64,000 nucleotides of DNA from Candidatus Cloacimonadota bacterium (GCA_002742935.1 PDON01000063.1:1-64000), one strand, 5' to 3'. Shown: positions 54,555-63,607, numbered from the stretch's first letter. Made by a program: numbers and translations. The notes: generated by a model not told the origin, from the sequence alone.

Positions 54555-55079
54555 ATGAAAAAAGTAAACGCTATTCTACTAATGCTTTTCATGGTAGCAG
54601 CTCTTTTTGGAAATGATCTTAAAAAGGCTCCTAACTACAAACTAAAGGATATCAACAACAAAACTGTTGAACTAAAAGAGGCTCTAAAAAAGGGACCTGT
54701 TCTGTTAAATTTTTGGGCTTCTTGGTGTACACCTTGTAAAGAGGAGATGCCGGAACTTGAGGCTCTTTACAAAAAGTATAAAGATAAAGGTTTGCAGATG
54801 CATGTCGTGTCAATTGACAAAGGTAGTGGAATCTCTAAAGCTAAAGGTCATATAAAATCAAATAACTTTACCTTTGTTCCACTTTTTGATAAAGGTGGAA
54901 AACTTTTAAAGAAAAAGTTTAACCAAAGTCCTAACAGAGTTCCTTACACTTTCTTTATAAATAAGAAAGGTGAGATTACTATGATAAATAAAGAGGGAGA
55001 GGTAAAATCTATTCCTCTAAAAGGTAAGCAAACTGTTGAAACTTTTGAAAGAAATATAAAGCATATATTAGGGTTATAA
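54555..55079 (+). CDS. TlpA/ResA-like thiol-disulfide thioredoxin
   Basis: The 174-residue protein has a signal sequence (MKKVNAILLMLFMVAALFG) and a TlpA-type thioredoxin domain with the WASWCTPCKEEMPEL active site (CxxC), then GLQMHVVSIDKG and VPYTFFINKKGEI with the cis-Pro. It reduces or shuffles disulfides in the periplasm. It is clearly Cys-based, in contrast to the UGA-containing redoxin at 31506. It has a terminator at once downstream. Confidence 0.92.
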   Translation: MKKVNAILLMLFMVAALFGNDLKKAPNYKLKDINNKTVELKEALKKGPVLLNFWASWCTPCKEEMPELEALYKKYKDKGLQMHVVSIDKGSGISKAKGHIKSNNFTFVPLFDKGGKLLKKKFNQSPNRVPYTFFINKKGEITMINKEGEVKSIPLKGKQTVETFERNIKHILGL

Positions 55080-55098
55080 CTTTATATTAAGAAAAAGA

Positions 55099-55131
55099 TA
55101 AAAAAGCTCCCAAAATTTGGGAGCTTTTTTG
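55099..55131 (+). terminator. Terminator of pepP-tlpA unit
   Basis: AAAAAGCTCCCAAAATTTGG and following GAGCTTTTTT form a strong hairpin and T run, 20 bases after the stop. The stem core GCTCCCA is shared with the tricorn terminator at 44466. Confidence 0.88.
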
Positions 55132-55218
55132 TTCTATTTATATAACATATTAAAAATTATAAAAACCTTTAAACCTATATTAAACTAAGATTGAAAACGG
55201 AAGATAAGTTAAAAAACA

Positions 55219-55813
55219 AGCTAAACTCGATATAAGTATTTATCCAATATTTGGTTTAATAAATAGAATATTATACACAGCTGTATTGATTAGCTTCCAC
55301 TTACCTCAAAAAATCAGATTTTCTAGAAGCGAGCAGTAAAAGGAATTTATTTTTTATGTGATCCATAGCCTATTAAACCTAGGTGATTTGAGTATAAAAA
55401 ATCGATAACATGGTAATGCAAAGTTTATCGACAGTCTAAGGGAAAAGTTTTAAGATTTTTGTCAAAATTTATAAACTTTTTATGGGCACTTCTTTTGTAG
55501 CCAAAAGAAACAAAAGCTCTTCTTTTTCTTATCAAAAAAAGAAGCAAAAACATAATTGGGGCATAAAGCCTATAGTAGATTCAAAATAAGTTTAAATGGT
55601 TTGTTCTACCCTCATCTGCCCTTTGGGCATCTTCTCCCTGAAAAGGGAGAAGAATTTTAACTCCCTCTCAATCCGTACCCTGAGGCTACTCGAAATATAC
55701 ACCTTTCTCGATAATCTCTCCGAACCCCGTCTTCGGTCTCCCGTCTTCCACCTCCCACGATCCATAGTTATTAAATAAGATAGACTATTGTTTTTATATC
55801 GAGCTCAAGTAAA
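55219..55813 (-). mobile_element. MITE-like composite element, family B copy B5 (longest)
   Basis: Ends: AAACTCGATATAAGTATTTA at 55224 and TTTTTATATCGAGCTCAAGT at 55791 are inverted versions of the family B terminal repeat, in the opposite orientation to B1. The ~595 bp interior includes palindrome A3, the GCCATAAAAAGT-type module with CTTTTGTAGCCAAAAG, a GCTCTTCTTTTT/AAAAAGAAGC hairpin, and the CCGTACCCTGAGGCT module also in B3. No transposase frame was found. B1, B3 and B4 look like shorter deletion derivatives. Confidence 0.7.
55313..55440 (+). repeat. Palindromic repeat family A, copy A3 (inside B5)
   Basis: TCAGATTTTCTAGAAGCGAG, AGGAATTTATTTTTTATGTG, CCTATTAAACCTAGGTGATT, AAAATCGATAACATGGTAAT and TTTATCGACAGTCTAAG follow the family pattern. 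It is nested in the family B element. Confidence 0.75.
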
Positions 55814-55912
55814 TAATATTTCTCCGAGAAATCAAACAAAGAAACTTTAGATTATTTTTAAAAGTTATAATAATCATCTTCTCTTAAAATAAGTGAATAA
55901 AGGATAGAAATA

Positions 55913-57223
55913 CTATCTTCTGATCTTTAAAAAGATTGCTATTACCAAAACAGATGATATACAAATAAGAGCAATAATTAAATATTTAATAATATCTTCA
56001 AACTCTCTATTATCTCTAAAAATATAACTATCTCTTATTTTATTCTCCTCCTCCCTCTCAATTTCAAGCTTTTCATACCTATCTTTAAGATTATTTAATT
56101 GACTAAGATTATGAATATTAGCTATTGAATCTTTTAAAGATATTGCTTTATCAAAATATTTTTCACTCTCTTTTATCCTCTTATCCACAATGAGAAGTTT
56201 ACCCTTAAGATATAAAAACTTTAATTTTAGGAGAGGGAAATTATCAAGATATACATCATCAATAAATCTATCAACTATTTTACTACTCTTATCAAAATTT
56301 AACAGAGTATAATTAAGTTGTGCAATATTTATATAAGATTGGCAATAGCCTCCCCAATTTCCAGACTCCTTCTCAAGATTAGCACTTTTATAAAGGTATT
56401 TAATACTCTCATCATATTTACCAAGTTTAATAAGCACTATACCAAGATTATTATACCCATCTTTTAGATTTAATTTGTTACCGGATTTAATAGACTCTAG
56501 TATAACTTCTCTAAATATTTTTTCACTTTGATCAAGCTTTTCTTGAGCTAAAAATAGATTTCCCTTTATAATTTTAGATAGATTCCTACCATCATCATCT
56601 TTAAGTTCTGTATAGATTGATATGGCCTTATTACAACTCTCAAGACCCTTGGTAAAATCCCCTAAATTAAGATAACTAATAGCTAAATCTGAAAGTAAGG
56701 AAGCCTCTCTTCTTTTGTTATCTCCAATTAAAGGTACACCTTTATTGTAGTAATCAATACTATTCTTATAATCACCTTTTATTCTATATAAATTAGCAAT
56801 ATGTTTATAGACAGAAAACAATTCATTCTCTTTATTAAGATTTTTGAAAATACTCATAGCTTTAAGATAACTTGTCATACTTCTATCATAAAAACTCATC
56901 TCTTCAAAAATAGCACCTTTCAAGTTATATATTTTACCCTGAGTAAAAAGATTATTGGGAGAGTGTTCTCCCTTATATATCTCCTGTTCCGCTTTTTCAA
57001 CATACCAAAGAGCTGAATCTGATCTGTTTAGATAGTAGTAAGAGATTGAAATATATCTTAGGGATTCTACTCTCTCATCTTTACTAATACTGTTTCTATA
57101 GAGAGAATCGGCTATAACTCTACCCCGCTTTGGATTGATATTTAAATATTTAAAAAAATATTTTGAACTATTTCCGTATAAAAATGAAAATGAGAATATT
57201 ATTAATAAGATAAATCTCAACAT
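55913..57223 (-). CDS. TPR protein with signal peptide and C-terminal membrane segment
   Basis: The 436-residue protein has an N-terminal hydrophobic signal (MLRFILLIIFSFSFLYG) and eight or so TPR repeats, e.g. AYNLGDFTKGLE-like units such as DLAISYLNLGDFTKGLESCNKA, GYNNLGIVLIKLGKYDESIKYL and YINIAQLNYTLLNFDKSSKIV. A coiled-coil (LKDRYEKLEIEREEENKIRD) comes next, and a C-terminal membrane helix (IIKYLIIALICISSVLVIAIFL). Related sensory proteins continue into a kinase or HTH domain after such a segment; this one ends there. It may be a truncated sensor or an adaptor. Confidence 0.75.
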   Translation of the reverse strand: MLRFILLIIFSFSFLYGNSSKYFFKYLNINPKRGRVIADSLYRNSISKDERVESLRYISISYYYLNRSDSALWYVEKAEQEIYKGEHSPNNLFTQGKIYNLKGAIFEEMSFYDRSMTSYLKAMSIFKNLNKENELFSVYKHIANLYRIKGDYKNSIDYYNKGVPLIGDNKRREASLLSDLAISYLNLGDFTKGLESCNKAISIYTELKDDDGRNLSKIIKGNLFLAQEKLDQSEKIFREVILESIKSGNKLNLKDGYNNLGIVLIKLGKYDESIKYLYKSANLEKESGNWGGYCQSYINIAQLNYTLLNFDKSSKIVDRFIDDVYLDNFPLLKLKFLYLKGKLLIVDKRIKESEKYFDKAISLKDSIANIHNLSQLNNLKDRYEKLEIEREEENKIRDSYIFRDNREFEDIIKYLIIALICISSVLVIAIFLKIRR

Positions 57224-57418
57224 ATTAGATCCAACAAATATTTTTTCACTGTCTAACCTATAAGATAGTAGCTTGGAAACTAAATTTCAAGAGCCATATT
57301 TATTAAATTAATCTAAAGTTCAAAATAAGAATACAACTTATTTTATTTAACAGCTAAATCTAAAATCTATCCTATAAACTTCTTATCTATCTTTTAGTAT
57401 ATCTTAAAAAGAAGCCAT

Positions 57419-57450
57419 AAAAAAAGAGATAGGAAACATCCTATCTCTGA
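57419..57450 (-). terminator. Terminator, probably of aspS
   Basis: GAGATAGGAAACATCCTATC (stem completed by TC) has seven A bases on its left, so the minus-strand transcript has a hairpin then a U run. A second, very similar hairpin without the U run lies at 57591-57612. Confidence 0.7.
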
Positions 57451-57460
57451 GATTTACTTA

Positions 57461-57591
57461 AAAAGTCAGACTGGCTAGAAGCGAGTAGTACAAGGAATTG
57501 ATTTTTTATGTGATAGGAGCCTAGTAAACCTAGGTGACTTGAACAGAAAAAACCGATGACGCAGTAATACGAAGCTTATCGACAGTCTGAG
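57461..57591 (+). repeat. Palindromic repeat family A, copy A4 (best-preserved)
   Basis: AAAGTCAGACTGGCTAGAAG opens it and ACGAAGCTTATCGACAGTCT closes it. Outer arms TCAGACTG/CAGTCTGA are perfect. GTAGTAC pairs with GTAATAC except one position, ATTGATTTTTT pairs with AAAAAACCGAT, and CCTAG-TAAAC-CTAGG is the tip. The flanking ~43 bases on each side are imperfect direct repeats that include the aspS terminator hairpin. Confidence 0.85.
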
Positions 57592-57636
57592 AGATAGGAA
57601 ATTTCCTATCTCTCAGATTACATTAAAAAGTCAATA

Positions 57637-59379
57637 CTATTTAAGTTTAATATTAAGCTCATTAAGTTGATCTTCCGATATAGGAGATGGAGCTTTCATC
57701 ATAGGACAATTAAGATTTTTAGCCTTAGGGAAAGCAATTACTTCTCTTATTGTATCCTCTCCACACATAATTTGAATAGTTCTATCAAGACCCGGAGCAA
57801 TACCACCGTGAGGAGGAGCACCATACTTAAAAGCCTTTAACATAAAACCAAACTTCTCATCAATCTCCTCTTGAGGTAAACCAAGGGTTCTAAATACTTT
57901 GTTTTGAATATTCTCATCATGAATACGAATAGAGCCTGATGCAAGCTCAACACCATTGAGAACAAGATCATAGCATATACCCAAAACTTCTCCGGGGTTG
58001 GTATCAAGTTTCTCAATATCACACTCCCTAGGCATTGTAAACATATGATGCATAGCTTCCCATCTATTCTCCTCATCATTAAATTCAAACATAGGGAAAT
58101 CGGTTATCCAACAAAATTTAAACTCTTTAGGATCATAAAGCTCAAGCTCTTTACCAATTTTATTTCTCAAATTACCAAGAACCTTATTGACAATAGCGGT
58201 AGAATCAGCACCAAAAAAGATTATTCCATTTTTAGTAAGTTCTGATCTTTTAATAATTTCAACCATATTTTCTTCTGAAAGAAACTTGGAGATACCTCCT
58301 TCAAGCTTTCCGTCTATATATTTAACAAAGGCCAAACCTTTAGCTCCTAAATGGATAGCATAATCCTCATAAACTTTTATCTGTTTTCTTGAAAGACCCT
58401 CCAGTCCCTCAACAGCTATAAACTTAACATGTTCAGCAGAGTTTATTACCTTAAAATCAAAACTATCCTTAATATCTGTAATATTTTTTAGGGTTAAACC
58501 AAATCTTAAATCCGGCTTATCAACACCATACTTTTCCATACTCTCATGGTATGTAAGTCTTACAAACTTAGATTCAATTTTTGTATCTAAAGCTTTGAGA
58601 AACATATCATAATACATCTCCTCTGTAAGCTTAAAGATCTCCTCTTGATCTGTAAAACTCTTCTCAATATCTATTTGAGTAAATTCAGGTTGTCTGTCAC
58701 CCCTTGCATCCTCATCTCTAAAACATCTGGCAATTTGGAAATATTTATCAAAACCACTAACCATTAAAAGTTGTTTGTAAATTTGAGGACTTTGAGGTAA
58801 CGCATAAAAAGATCCGGGAAACAATCTTGACGGAACTACATAATCTCTTGCACCCTCAGGGGTTGATTTTGAAAAAGTGGGAGTTTCTATTTCAAGAAAA
58901 CCTCTATCTGAAAGGAACTGTCTAACAGCTAAGGTAGCTTTATGTCTAATAACAATATTTCTTGTCATTCTTTCAGATCTAAGATCTAAATATCTATACT
59001 CAAGTCTCTTATCTTCTCTAGCATCGGAGGATCCGTTAAGAAAGTTGAAAGGTGGTGTTTCACTCTCATTTTCAATTCTTATCTTCTTAGCCTCAATCTC
59101 AATCTCACCGGTTGGAAGATTTTTGTTTGGTTCTGGCTTAACATTTACAATACCCTGTACAGTTACAACATACTCATTTCTAATCTTTGTACATATATCC
59201 ATAACTTCGGAAGATACAACTTCAGGATCAAATATAACTTGGGTAATTCCATATCTATCTCTAAGGTCTAAAAAAAGTAATCCTCCTAAATTCCTATACT
59301 TATGAACCCAACCACTCAGAGTAACAATAGTTCCTTCATCACTCTTTCTCAACTCTCCACAGGTTCTATTTCTCTTCAT
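57637..59379 (-). CDS. aspS: Aspartyl-tRNA synthetase
   Basis: The 580-residue class II synthetase has an N-terminal OB anticodon domain (VTLSGWVHKYRNLGGLLFLDLRDRYG). Then come motif 2 (FRDEDARGDRQPEFTQIDIE), the bacterial GAD insertion domain (~residues 290-410) and motif 3 (GGIAPGLDRTIQIMCG). ATG 59379 is chosen since AGGAG lies eight bases upstream; a reading to 59397 adds six residues only. It charges tRNA-Asp; whether it also charges tRNA-Asn cannot be told here. Confidence 0.95.
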   Translation of the reverse strand: MKRNRTCGELRKSDEGTIVTLSGWVHKYRNLGGLLFLDLRDRYGITQVIFDPEVVSSEVMDICTKIRNEYVVTVQGIVNVKPEPNKNLPTGEIEIEAKKIRIENESETPPFNFLNGSSDAREDKRLEYRYLDLRSERMTRNIVIRHKATLAVRQFLSDRGFLEIETPTFSKSTPEGARDYVVPSRLFPGSFYALPQSPQIYKQLLMVSGFDKYFQIARCFRDEDARGDRQPEFTQIDIEKSFTDQEEIFKLTEEMYYDMFLKALDTKIESKFVRLTYHESMEKYGVDKPDLRFGLTLKNITDIKDSFDFKVINSAEHVKFIAVEGLEGLSRKQIKVYEDYAIHLGAKGLAFVKYIDGKLEGGISKFLSEENMVEIIKRSELTKNGIIFFGADSTAIVNKVLGNLRNKIGKELELYDPKEFKFCWITDFPMFEFNDEENRWEAMHHMFTMPRECDIEKLDTNPGEVLGICYDLVLNGVELASGSIRIHDENIQNKVFRTLGLPQEEIDEKFGFMLKAFKYGAPPHGGIAPGLDRTIQIMCGEDTIREVIAFPKAKNLNCPMMKAPSPISEDQLNELNIKLK

Positions 59380-59909
59380 TTTATATACTCCTAACATTAT
59401 AATTAAATTTAGTTTATCGAATAAAAATAAGAATAGTTTATTGATATGGCAATAGTTTATAATGAAATTGTACAGAATATAAATTTTTAGTAAAATATTG
59501 AGATCCGAGCCACAACTTTAGAAATAGTTACTAAAAACAAATAAAATGATTTATGTAAGATAAAAGGGCTCATAAACCAACCTGAGTTAGATATAAAATA
59601 GATTATATTATATGATTGGAGTTTAAATATTAAACAGAATCTACAAGAAGAGTAAAACCGTCTAGAAAGGAATAATAAAGTTATATATAACATTATATTT
59701 CTTATGCTAAATGCCGGATAAATACTTATCTCAAACTCAGATTAAATATTATAATTTCCATGAAATATAAAAATCTTTTAACTATTTAAGATTGACTCTA
59801 TACCGTTTTAAGATTATACTACTTAAAGAGATTGTATACAATACCAATTAAAACTTAAAAGGCTAATTGAAAGATATAGATTAGCTAAAATTAAAAGGAG
59901 TAAAAAAAG
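59380..59909. other. Intergenic region with repeat B2
   Basis: About 530 bases between divergent genes. Apart from family B copy B2 (59579-59744) it is AT-rich, with AAAAGGAG as the ribosome site of the cupin gene. No gene recognised. Confidence 0.5.
59579..59744 (+). mobile_element. MITE-like element, family B copy B2
   Basis: The left end AACCTGAGTTAGATATAAAA and the right end ACTTATCTCAAACTCAGATT are inverted variants of the family B ends. The sub-terminal ATGCTAAATGCCGGATAAAT also matches B1 and B5. It is one of the short forms, without a family A core. Confidence 0.65.
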
Positions 59910-60251
59910 ATGAAAAGATTTAATATTTATGATGGTTTAGAATATGGAGAGGATAGGGTTAAAATAACTCCTATGTTTGAAAGTGAAGCTTCAAAAGAGA
60001 TTAGGATAACTTTAAAAAAAGACCAAGTTATGAAAGATCATAAAACCTCTTTCCCTATCAATATAGAAATTTTTGAGGGTAGTATAGATTTTGGGGTAGA
60101 AGGTGAAATTTTCAATTTAGTTAAAGGAGATATTATATCTCTTGACGCAAATGTTGTTCATAATCTAAAAGGAAATGAAAACTCAATAGTAAGACTTTCT
60201 TTATCAAAAAATGATACTGTAAATAGAGTGAAAGATGTTTTAAAACTTTAA
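59910..60251 (+). CDS. Small cupin-domain protein
   Basis: The 113-residue protein has a cupin-2 beta-barrel pattern: ITLKKDQVMKDHKTSFPINIEIFEGSIDFGVEG, then LVKGDIISLDANVVHNLKG. The two conserved His positions (MKDHKT and VVHNL) can bind a metal, but the first motif's second His and Glu are less clear. No signal peptide. Its substrate is unknown. It stands alone and converges on the ClC gene. Confidence 0.75.
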   Translation: MKRFNIYDGLEYGEDRVKITPMFESEASKEIRITLKKDQVMKDHKTSFPINIEIFEGSIDFGVEGEIFNLVKGDIISLDANVVHNLKGNENSIVRLSLSKNDTVNRVKDVLKL

Positions 60252-60281
60252 TAGACCCTTTTTGCCTTATACATTTATAAA

Positions 60282-60313
60282 TTTTCTAGGAACTTTTAAA
60301 AGTTCCTAGAAAA
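60282..60313. terminator. Palindromic bidirectional terminator
   Basis: TTTTCTAGGAACTTTTAAAA and its complement continuing to 60313 form a perfect inverted repeat between the convergent cupin and ClC genes, usable by both. Confidence 0.75.
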
Positions 60314-60328
60314 CTTACTATTTAGAAT

Positions 60329-62053
60329 CTACTCCCTAATACTTTGAACCAAAAGCTCTTGCCTGTACTTTGTAAAAAGTGTAGCTTTTGATATAAGCCC
60401 TATATAACCACCATTCTCATCAACTACAGGTAGAGTAAAACTTGATGAACTGTCAAAATCTTGAACTATAGATTTAAGAGAATCCCCAAGTTTTACCGGC
60501 TCAATGTCCGTTTTGATAAGCTCTGTAACAGTTAAAAAATCATAAAGTTCTGTTTCAAATATAATCGATCTAACCTCATGAATAAGTATTATACCAACAT
60601 ACTTATTGTTTTTCCTATCTACTACAATAAATTGATTCCTCTTACTTGTTTTAACAACATCTATAAACTCTCTAAGAAGAGTATTTTCTTTAACAACAGG
60701 ACAGTCAAGCTCAAGCATTTCCGTTATTTCTATCTCTGAAAGAATTCTACCATCACTACCTGTTCTTTCCAAATCTCCCTTAGATATTAGATTTCTAGTG
60801 TATATTGATCCCTGCTCAAAGATACTACTTGTAATCATAGATATAATGGAAACTAAAATTAGAGGAAGTACAATGCTATAACCATCTGTAATCTCAAGAA
60901 CAAGAAACATACCTGTTAAAGGGGCTTGCAAAATACCTGCTATCAAACCTGCCATACCAACTAAAGCATAAGATTCCGGTTGGGAAAAATGTAGATATTC
61001 CGAAAATCTTGAAATAATTCTACCAAAAAGAAGACCTGATGCGGCTCCAATAAATAAACCCGGAGCAAAGATACCACCGGAACCTCCGGAACTCAAGGTT
61101 GAAATAGAGGTCAAATATTTAAATAAAAGTAGTAAAAATACTACAAATATACCTTTCTCTTCAAATCCCGAAATGAGAGAAGATACAACATCATGACCCT
61201 CACCCAGAGATTTTGGAACAATAAGAAATAGAAGACCAACAAAAGATCCACCAATGAAGGATCTTAAAATGGGATTTTTAAAATACTTTTCAAATTTATG
61301 TTCACCAAATTCCAATCCTCGAATAAAAAGTACAGATAAAAATCCGGTAAAAACTCCAAGAATAGCAACAGGGAAGAGATCAATAGTTCCCATTGTGGTA
61401 AAATTGGTTGTAAAAGCTATTGAATTACCCATCATAATTCTACTTATTTCTGTAGCTGTTATAGATGCAATAGCAGTAGGTATAATAGTTATGGAAGTCC
61501 ACTCTGAGAGCATAACCTCCAAGGCAAAGACCATTCCTGTTAAAGGAGCATTAAAGATTGCCGATATTCCTGCTGCAGTACCTGCACCTATGAGAATAAT
61601 TCTATGTTTATCAGTAAGATTAAAAAATGTGGCAAGGTTTGAACCTGCTGCAGAACCTGTAAATACAATAGGTCCCTCAAGACCGGCAGAACCACCGGCT
61701 GATACCGTAAAAAATGATGAGATCATACGAGAGAAGGTATCCCAACCTCTAAGAACCCCTCCTTTTTTTACAATTGAGAGGAGAACATCGGGAATCCCGT
61801 GACCCATATTATCTTTAACAATTTTCCTTAAAAAAAAGACACTTATTGCAGCTCCCACTCCGGGTATCAAAAAACCCATAGGTAAACTGATATACTCACT
61901 TAAATAGTGATAAGCATGATGAACCGACTGTTTAAGTATTACGGCAAGCATAGCACACAAAACACCAATAATGAGTGAAGTAAAGAAGAGAAGACCTTTA
62001 TCTCCATATTTATGCAATATCTTTTCAGCAATAGAACTCAGTAATCTTTTCAC
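60329..62053 (-). CDS. ClC-family chloride channel/transporter with CBS domains
   Basis: The 574-residue membrane protein has the ClC filter sequences: GHGIPDVLL (for GSGIP), GGSAGLEGPIV with the gating Glu (GxEGP), and SGGSGGIFAPGLF (GxFxP). A pair of CBS domains follows (LDCPVVKENTLLREF, FIVVDRKNNKYVGII, LPVVDENGGYIGLISKATL). Presence of the gating Glu suggests Cl-/H+ exchange or fast gating, with the proton Glu not verified. Likely inner membrane. Confidence 0.92.
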   Translation of the reverse strand: MKRLLSSIAEKILHKYGDKGLLFFTSLIIGVLCAMLAVILKQSVHHAYHYLSEYISLPMGFLIPGVGAAISVFFLRKIVKDNMGHGIPDVLLSIVKKGGVLRGWDTFSRMISSFFTVSAGGSAGLEGPIVFTGSAAGSNLATFFNLTDKHRIILIGAGTAAGISAIFNAPLTGMVFALEVMLSEWTSITIIPTAIASITATEISRIMMGNSIAFTTNFTTMGTIDLFPVAILGVFTGFLSVLFIRGLEFGEHKFEKYFKNPILRSFIGGSFVGLLFLIVPKSLGEGHDVVSSLISGFEEKGIFVVFLLLLFKYLTSISTLSSGGSGGIFAPGLFIGAASGLLFGRIISRFSEYLHFSQPESYALVGMAGLIAGILQAPLTGMFLVLEITDGYSIVLPLILVSIISMITSSIFEQGSIYTRNLISKGDLERTGSDGRILSEIEITEMLELDCPVVKENTLLREFIDVVKTSKRNQFIVVDRKNNKYVGIILIHEVRSIIFETELYDFLTVTELIKTDIEPVKLGDSLKSIVQDFDSSSSFTLPVVDENGGYIGLISKATLFTKYRQELLVQSIRE

Positions 62054-62359
62054 AACAATTCCACATTTTAATTAAGAAAACCAACAACTATTATAGAGTA
62101 ACAATAGAATGGAAAAGCAATATATAACATGGTTTATATATTGCTTTTTCCATACCGTAAAAAGTTGAATAGATTATAGCTAAATAATTATTCTATGTCA
62201 ATCTTAATTAATGATATTTTTCATATCGTCATGGAGAGTATTTTCTATTTTACTGAACCAATTTAAGCAAACTATCGTAACTTTCTACAATAGAATCTAC
62301 TTTTAAAAGATCATAAATACAAAATGTTTGAAATACCTATATAAAATAGATAACTACTA
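62054..62359. other. Intergenic region with long hairpin
   Basis: About 300 bases between two leftward genes. GGAAAAGCAATATATAACAT at 62111 and its partner ATATATTGCTTTTTCC (to 62153) form a long stem, possibly the terminator of the upstream methyltransferase gene, though it is ~200 bases past that stop. Nothing else seen. Confidence 0.45.
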
Positions 62360-63607
62360 CTAAATTTTTCTTTTAAGTATTACCATAGACTCCAAATGTT
62401 TCGTATATGGAAACATATCATATCCTCTTATAAAATCTATGCTATAGTAATCTAAGAGATGATCTATATCCCTCTTTTGGGTTTTGTAGTTGCATGAAAG
62501 GTATAAAATATATTTGGGCTTACTCTCTAAAACAAGATCTATACAATTTTGACCAATACCTTTTCTTGGAGGATCAAATATAAAGATAGAATCCTCAATA
62601 ACCTTCTGCTTAACCTTATATAGATCTCCTGTTACAAGCTCTAGTTTTGGGCTTTTTTCAAGATATTTAAAAGAATGGATACTCTTTTCATAAAGTTTTC
62701 TTACACCATAGTTCTCAAAATAGTTTGAAAGCACTCCACAACCTGAATAGAAATCGTTTACAACAGATAGTGTTTTATCCTCAAAATAGGTTACAATATC
62801 CTCAATAATTTTCTCTATAATATAGCTATTAAGCTGAAAAAATGACTCTGGCCTAAGTTTGTAACTTTTACCTTTAACACTTAACTCTATAAAATCCTCT
62901 CCCTTTAAGAATATAGGATCATTAACTAAAATAGAGTTACCTTCCACTCTTTTATAAACAAACAACGATTTAACCATATCCCCAAAATCAAGCTTAGATA
63001 ATATTTTATTATAACTCTCGCAATCATCAAGCTGAAACCCCAATTGATATTTCCTATTCTCCCCTCTTAAATATACACCCTTTATATTTCTTTTAAATGG
63101 AGACAACTCTCTATTTATAAGGGTTGAAACAGATTTTAAGATCTCATTCATCTCATCTGATATAAGTTTAGAGTCAAAATTATAGGGTATAATATTATGG
63201 GATCTTTTTTTATAAAGACCAAAAACAAATTTACTATCTATTACTTGTGCAGGGAAAAATAGTTTATTTCTACACCCCTCTAAAATAGAGGGAACAATAT
63301 CTATTTTACAATCAAAGCTATCCTCTAAAAAACCTCTCTTAAGATCTAAAAGATGGTTATAACTAATATGGGAAACATCTAAAAGAGGATCATTTGATAA
63401 AGCTCTCTCTTTATGAGGAGATATAACCTTTATCAGTTTAGCAAAGGATACATTTTTACCAACCTTTACTATTTTTACTAAAACTTTTTCATCTTTTAAA
63501 ACTTCCAGAACTATTATCTTATTACCATCAACAAATGAAAAACCTTCAAAATTTTCATTTATATTTTCAACAACAACTTCAATCTCTTCATTTTTAGTTA
63601 AACTCAT
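62360..63607 (-). CDS. RlmD/TrmA-family RNA uracil-5-methyltransferase, no Fe-S cysteines
   Basis: The 415-residue protein has a TRAM-like N-terminal domain (EIEVVVENINENFEGFSFVDGNKIIVLE). The methyltransferase domain follows with VNDFYSGCGVLSNYF (SAM site), FDPPRKGIGQ and the nucleophile Cys in LYLSCNYKTQKRD. RlmD and many relatives bind a [4Fe-4S] cluster through four Cys between these domains (CGGCxxQ). Here the aligned stretch is DPLLDVSHISYNHLLDLKRG, with no Cys. It probably makes m5U in rRNA or tRNA; the exact site cannot be called. Confidence 0.85.
   Translation of the reverse strand: MSLTKNEEIEVVVENINENFEGFSFVDGNKIIVLEVLKDEKVLVKIVKVGKNVSFAKLIKVISPHKERALSNDPLLDVSHISYNHLLDLKRGFLEDSFDCKIDIVPSILEGCRNKLFFPAQVIDSKFVFGLYKKRSHNIIPYNFDSKLISDEMNEILKSVSTLINRELSPFKRNIKGVYLRGENRKYQLGFQLDDCESYNKILSKLDFGDMVKSLFVYKRVEGNSILVNDPIFLKGEDFIELSVKGKSYKLRPESFFQLNSYIIEKIIEDIVTYFEDKTLSVVNDFYSGCGVLSNYFENYGVRKLYEKSIHSFKYLEKSPKLELVTGDLYKVKQKVIEDSIFIFDPPRKGIGQNCIDLVLESKPKYILYLSCNYKTQKRDIDHLLDYYSIDFIRGYDMFPYTKHLESMVILKRKI

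Larger units (their letters stand above)
55080..55912. other. Long intergenic region filled by composite repeat
   Basis: After the terminator, almost all of this 830-base gap is the family B copy B5 (55219-55813) with palindrome A3 inside it. A short rightward frame at 55596-55778 reads poorly and is probably chance. Local base composition is higher in GC near 55610-55760 than in neighbouring gaps. Confidence 0.6.
57224..57636. other. Intergenic region with palindrome A4 between two copies of a hairpin
   Basis: About 410 bases between leftward genes aspS and the TPR gene. It holds two near-identical GAGATAGGA/TCCTATCTC hairpins (57427-57448 and 57591-57612) on either side of palindrome A4. 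No gene seen. Confidence 0.6.

Noticed and set aside
55596..55778. 60-codon rightward frame inside the 55 kb repeat
   Set aside because: It lies within composite repeat B5 and reads without protein-like pattern.
33641..57591. CRISPR array explanation for the repeated A palindromes
   Set aside because: Copies are far apart, ~130 bp long, in both orientations and without regular spacers or cas genes.
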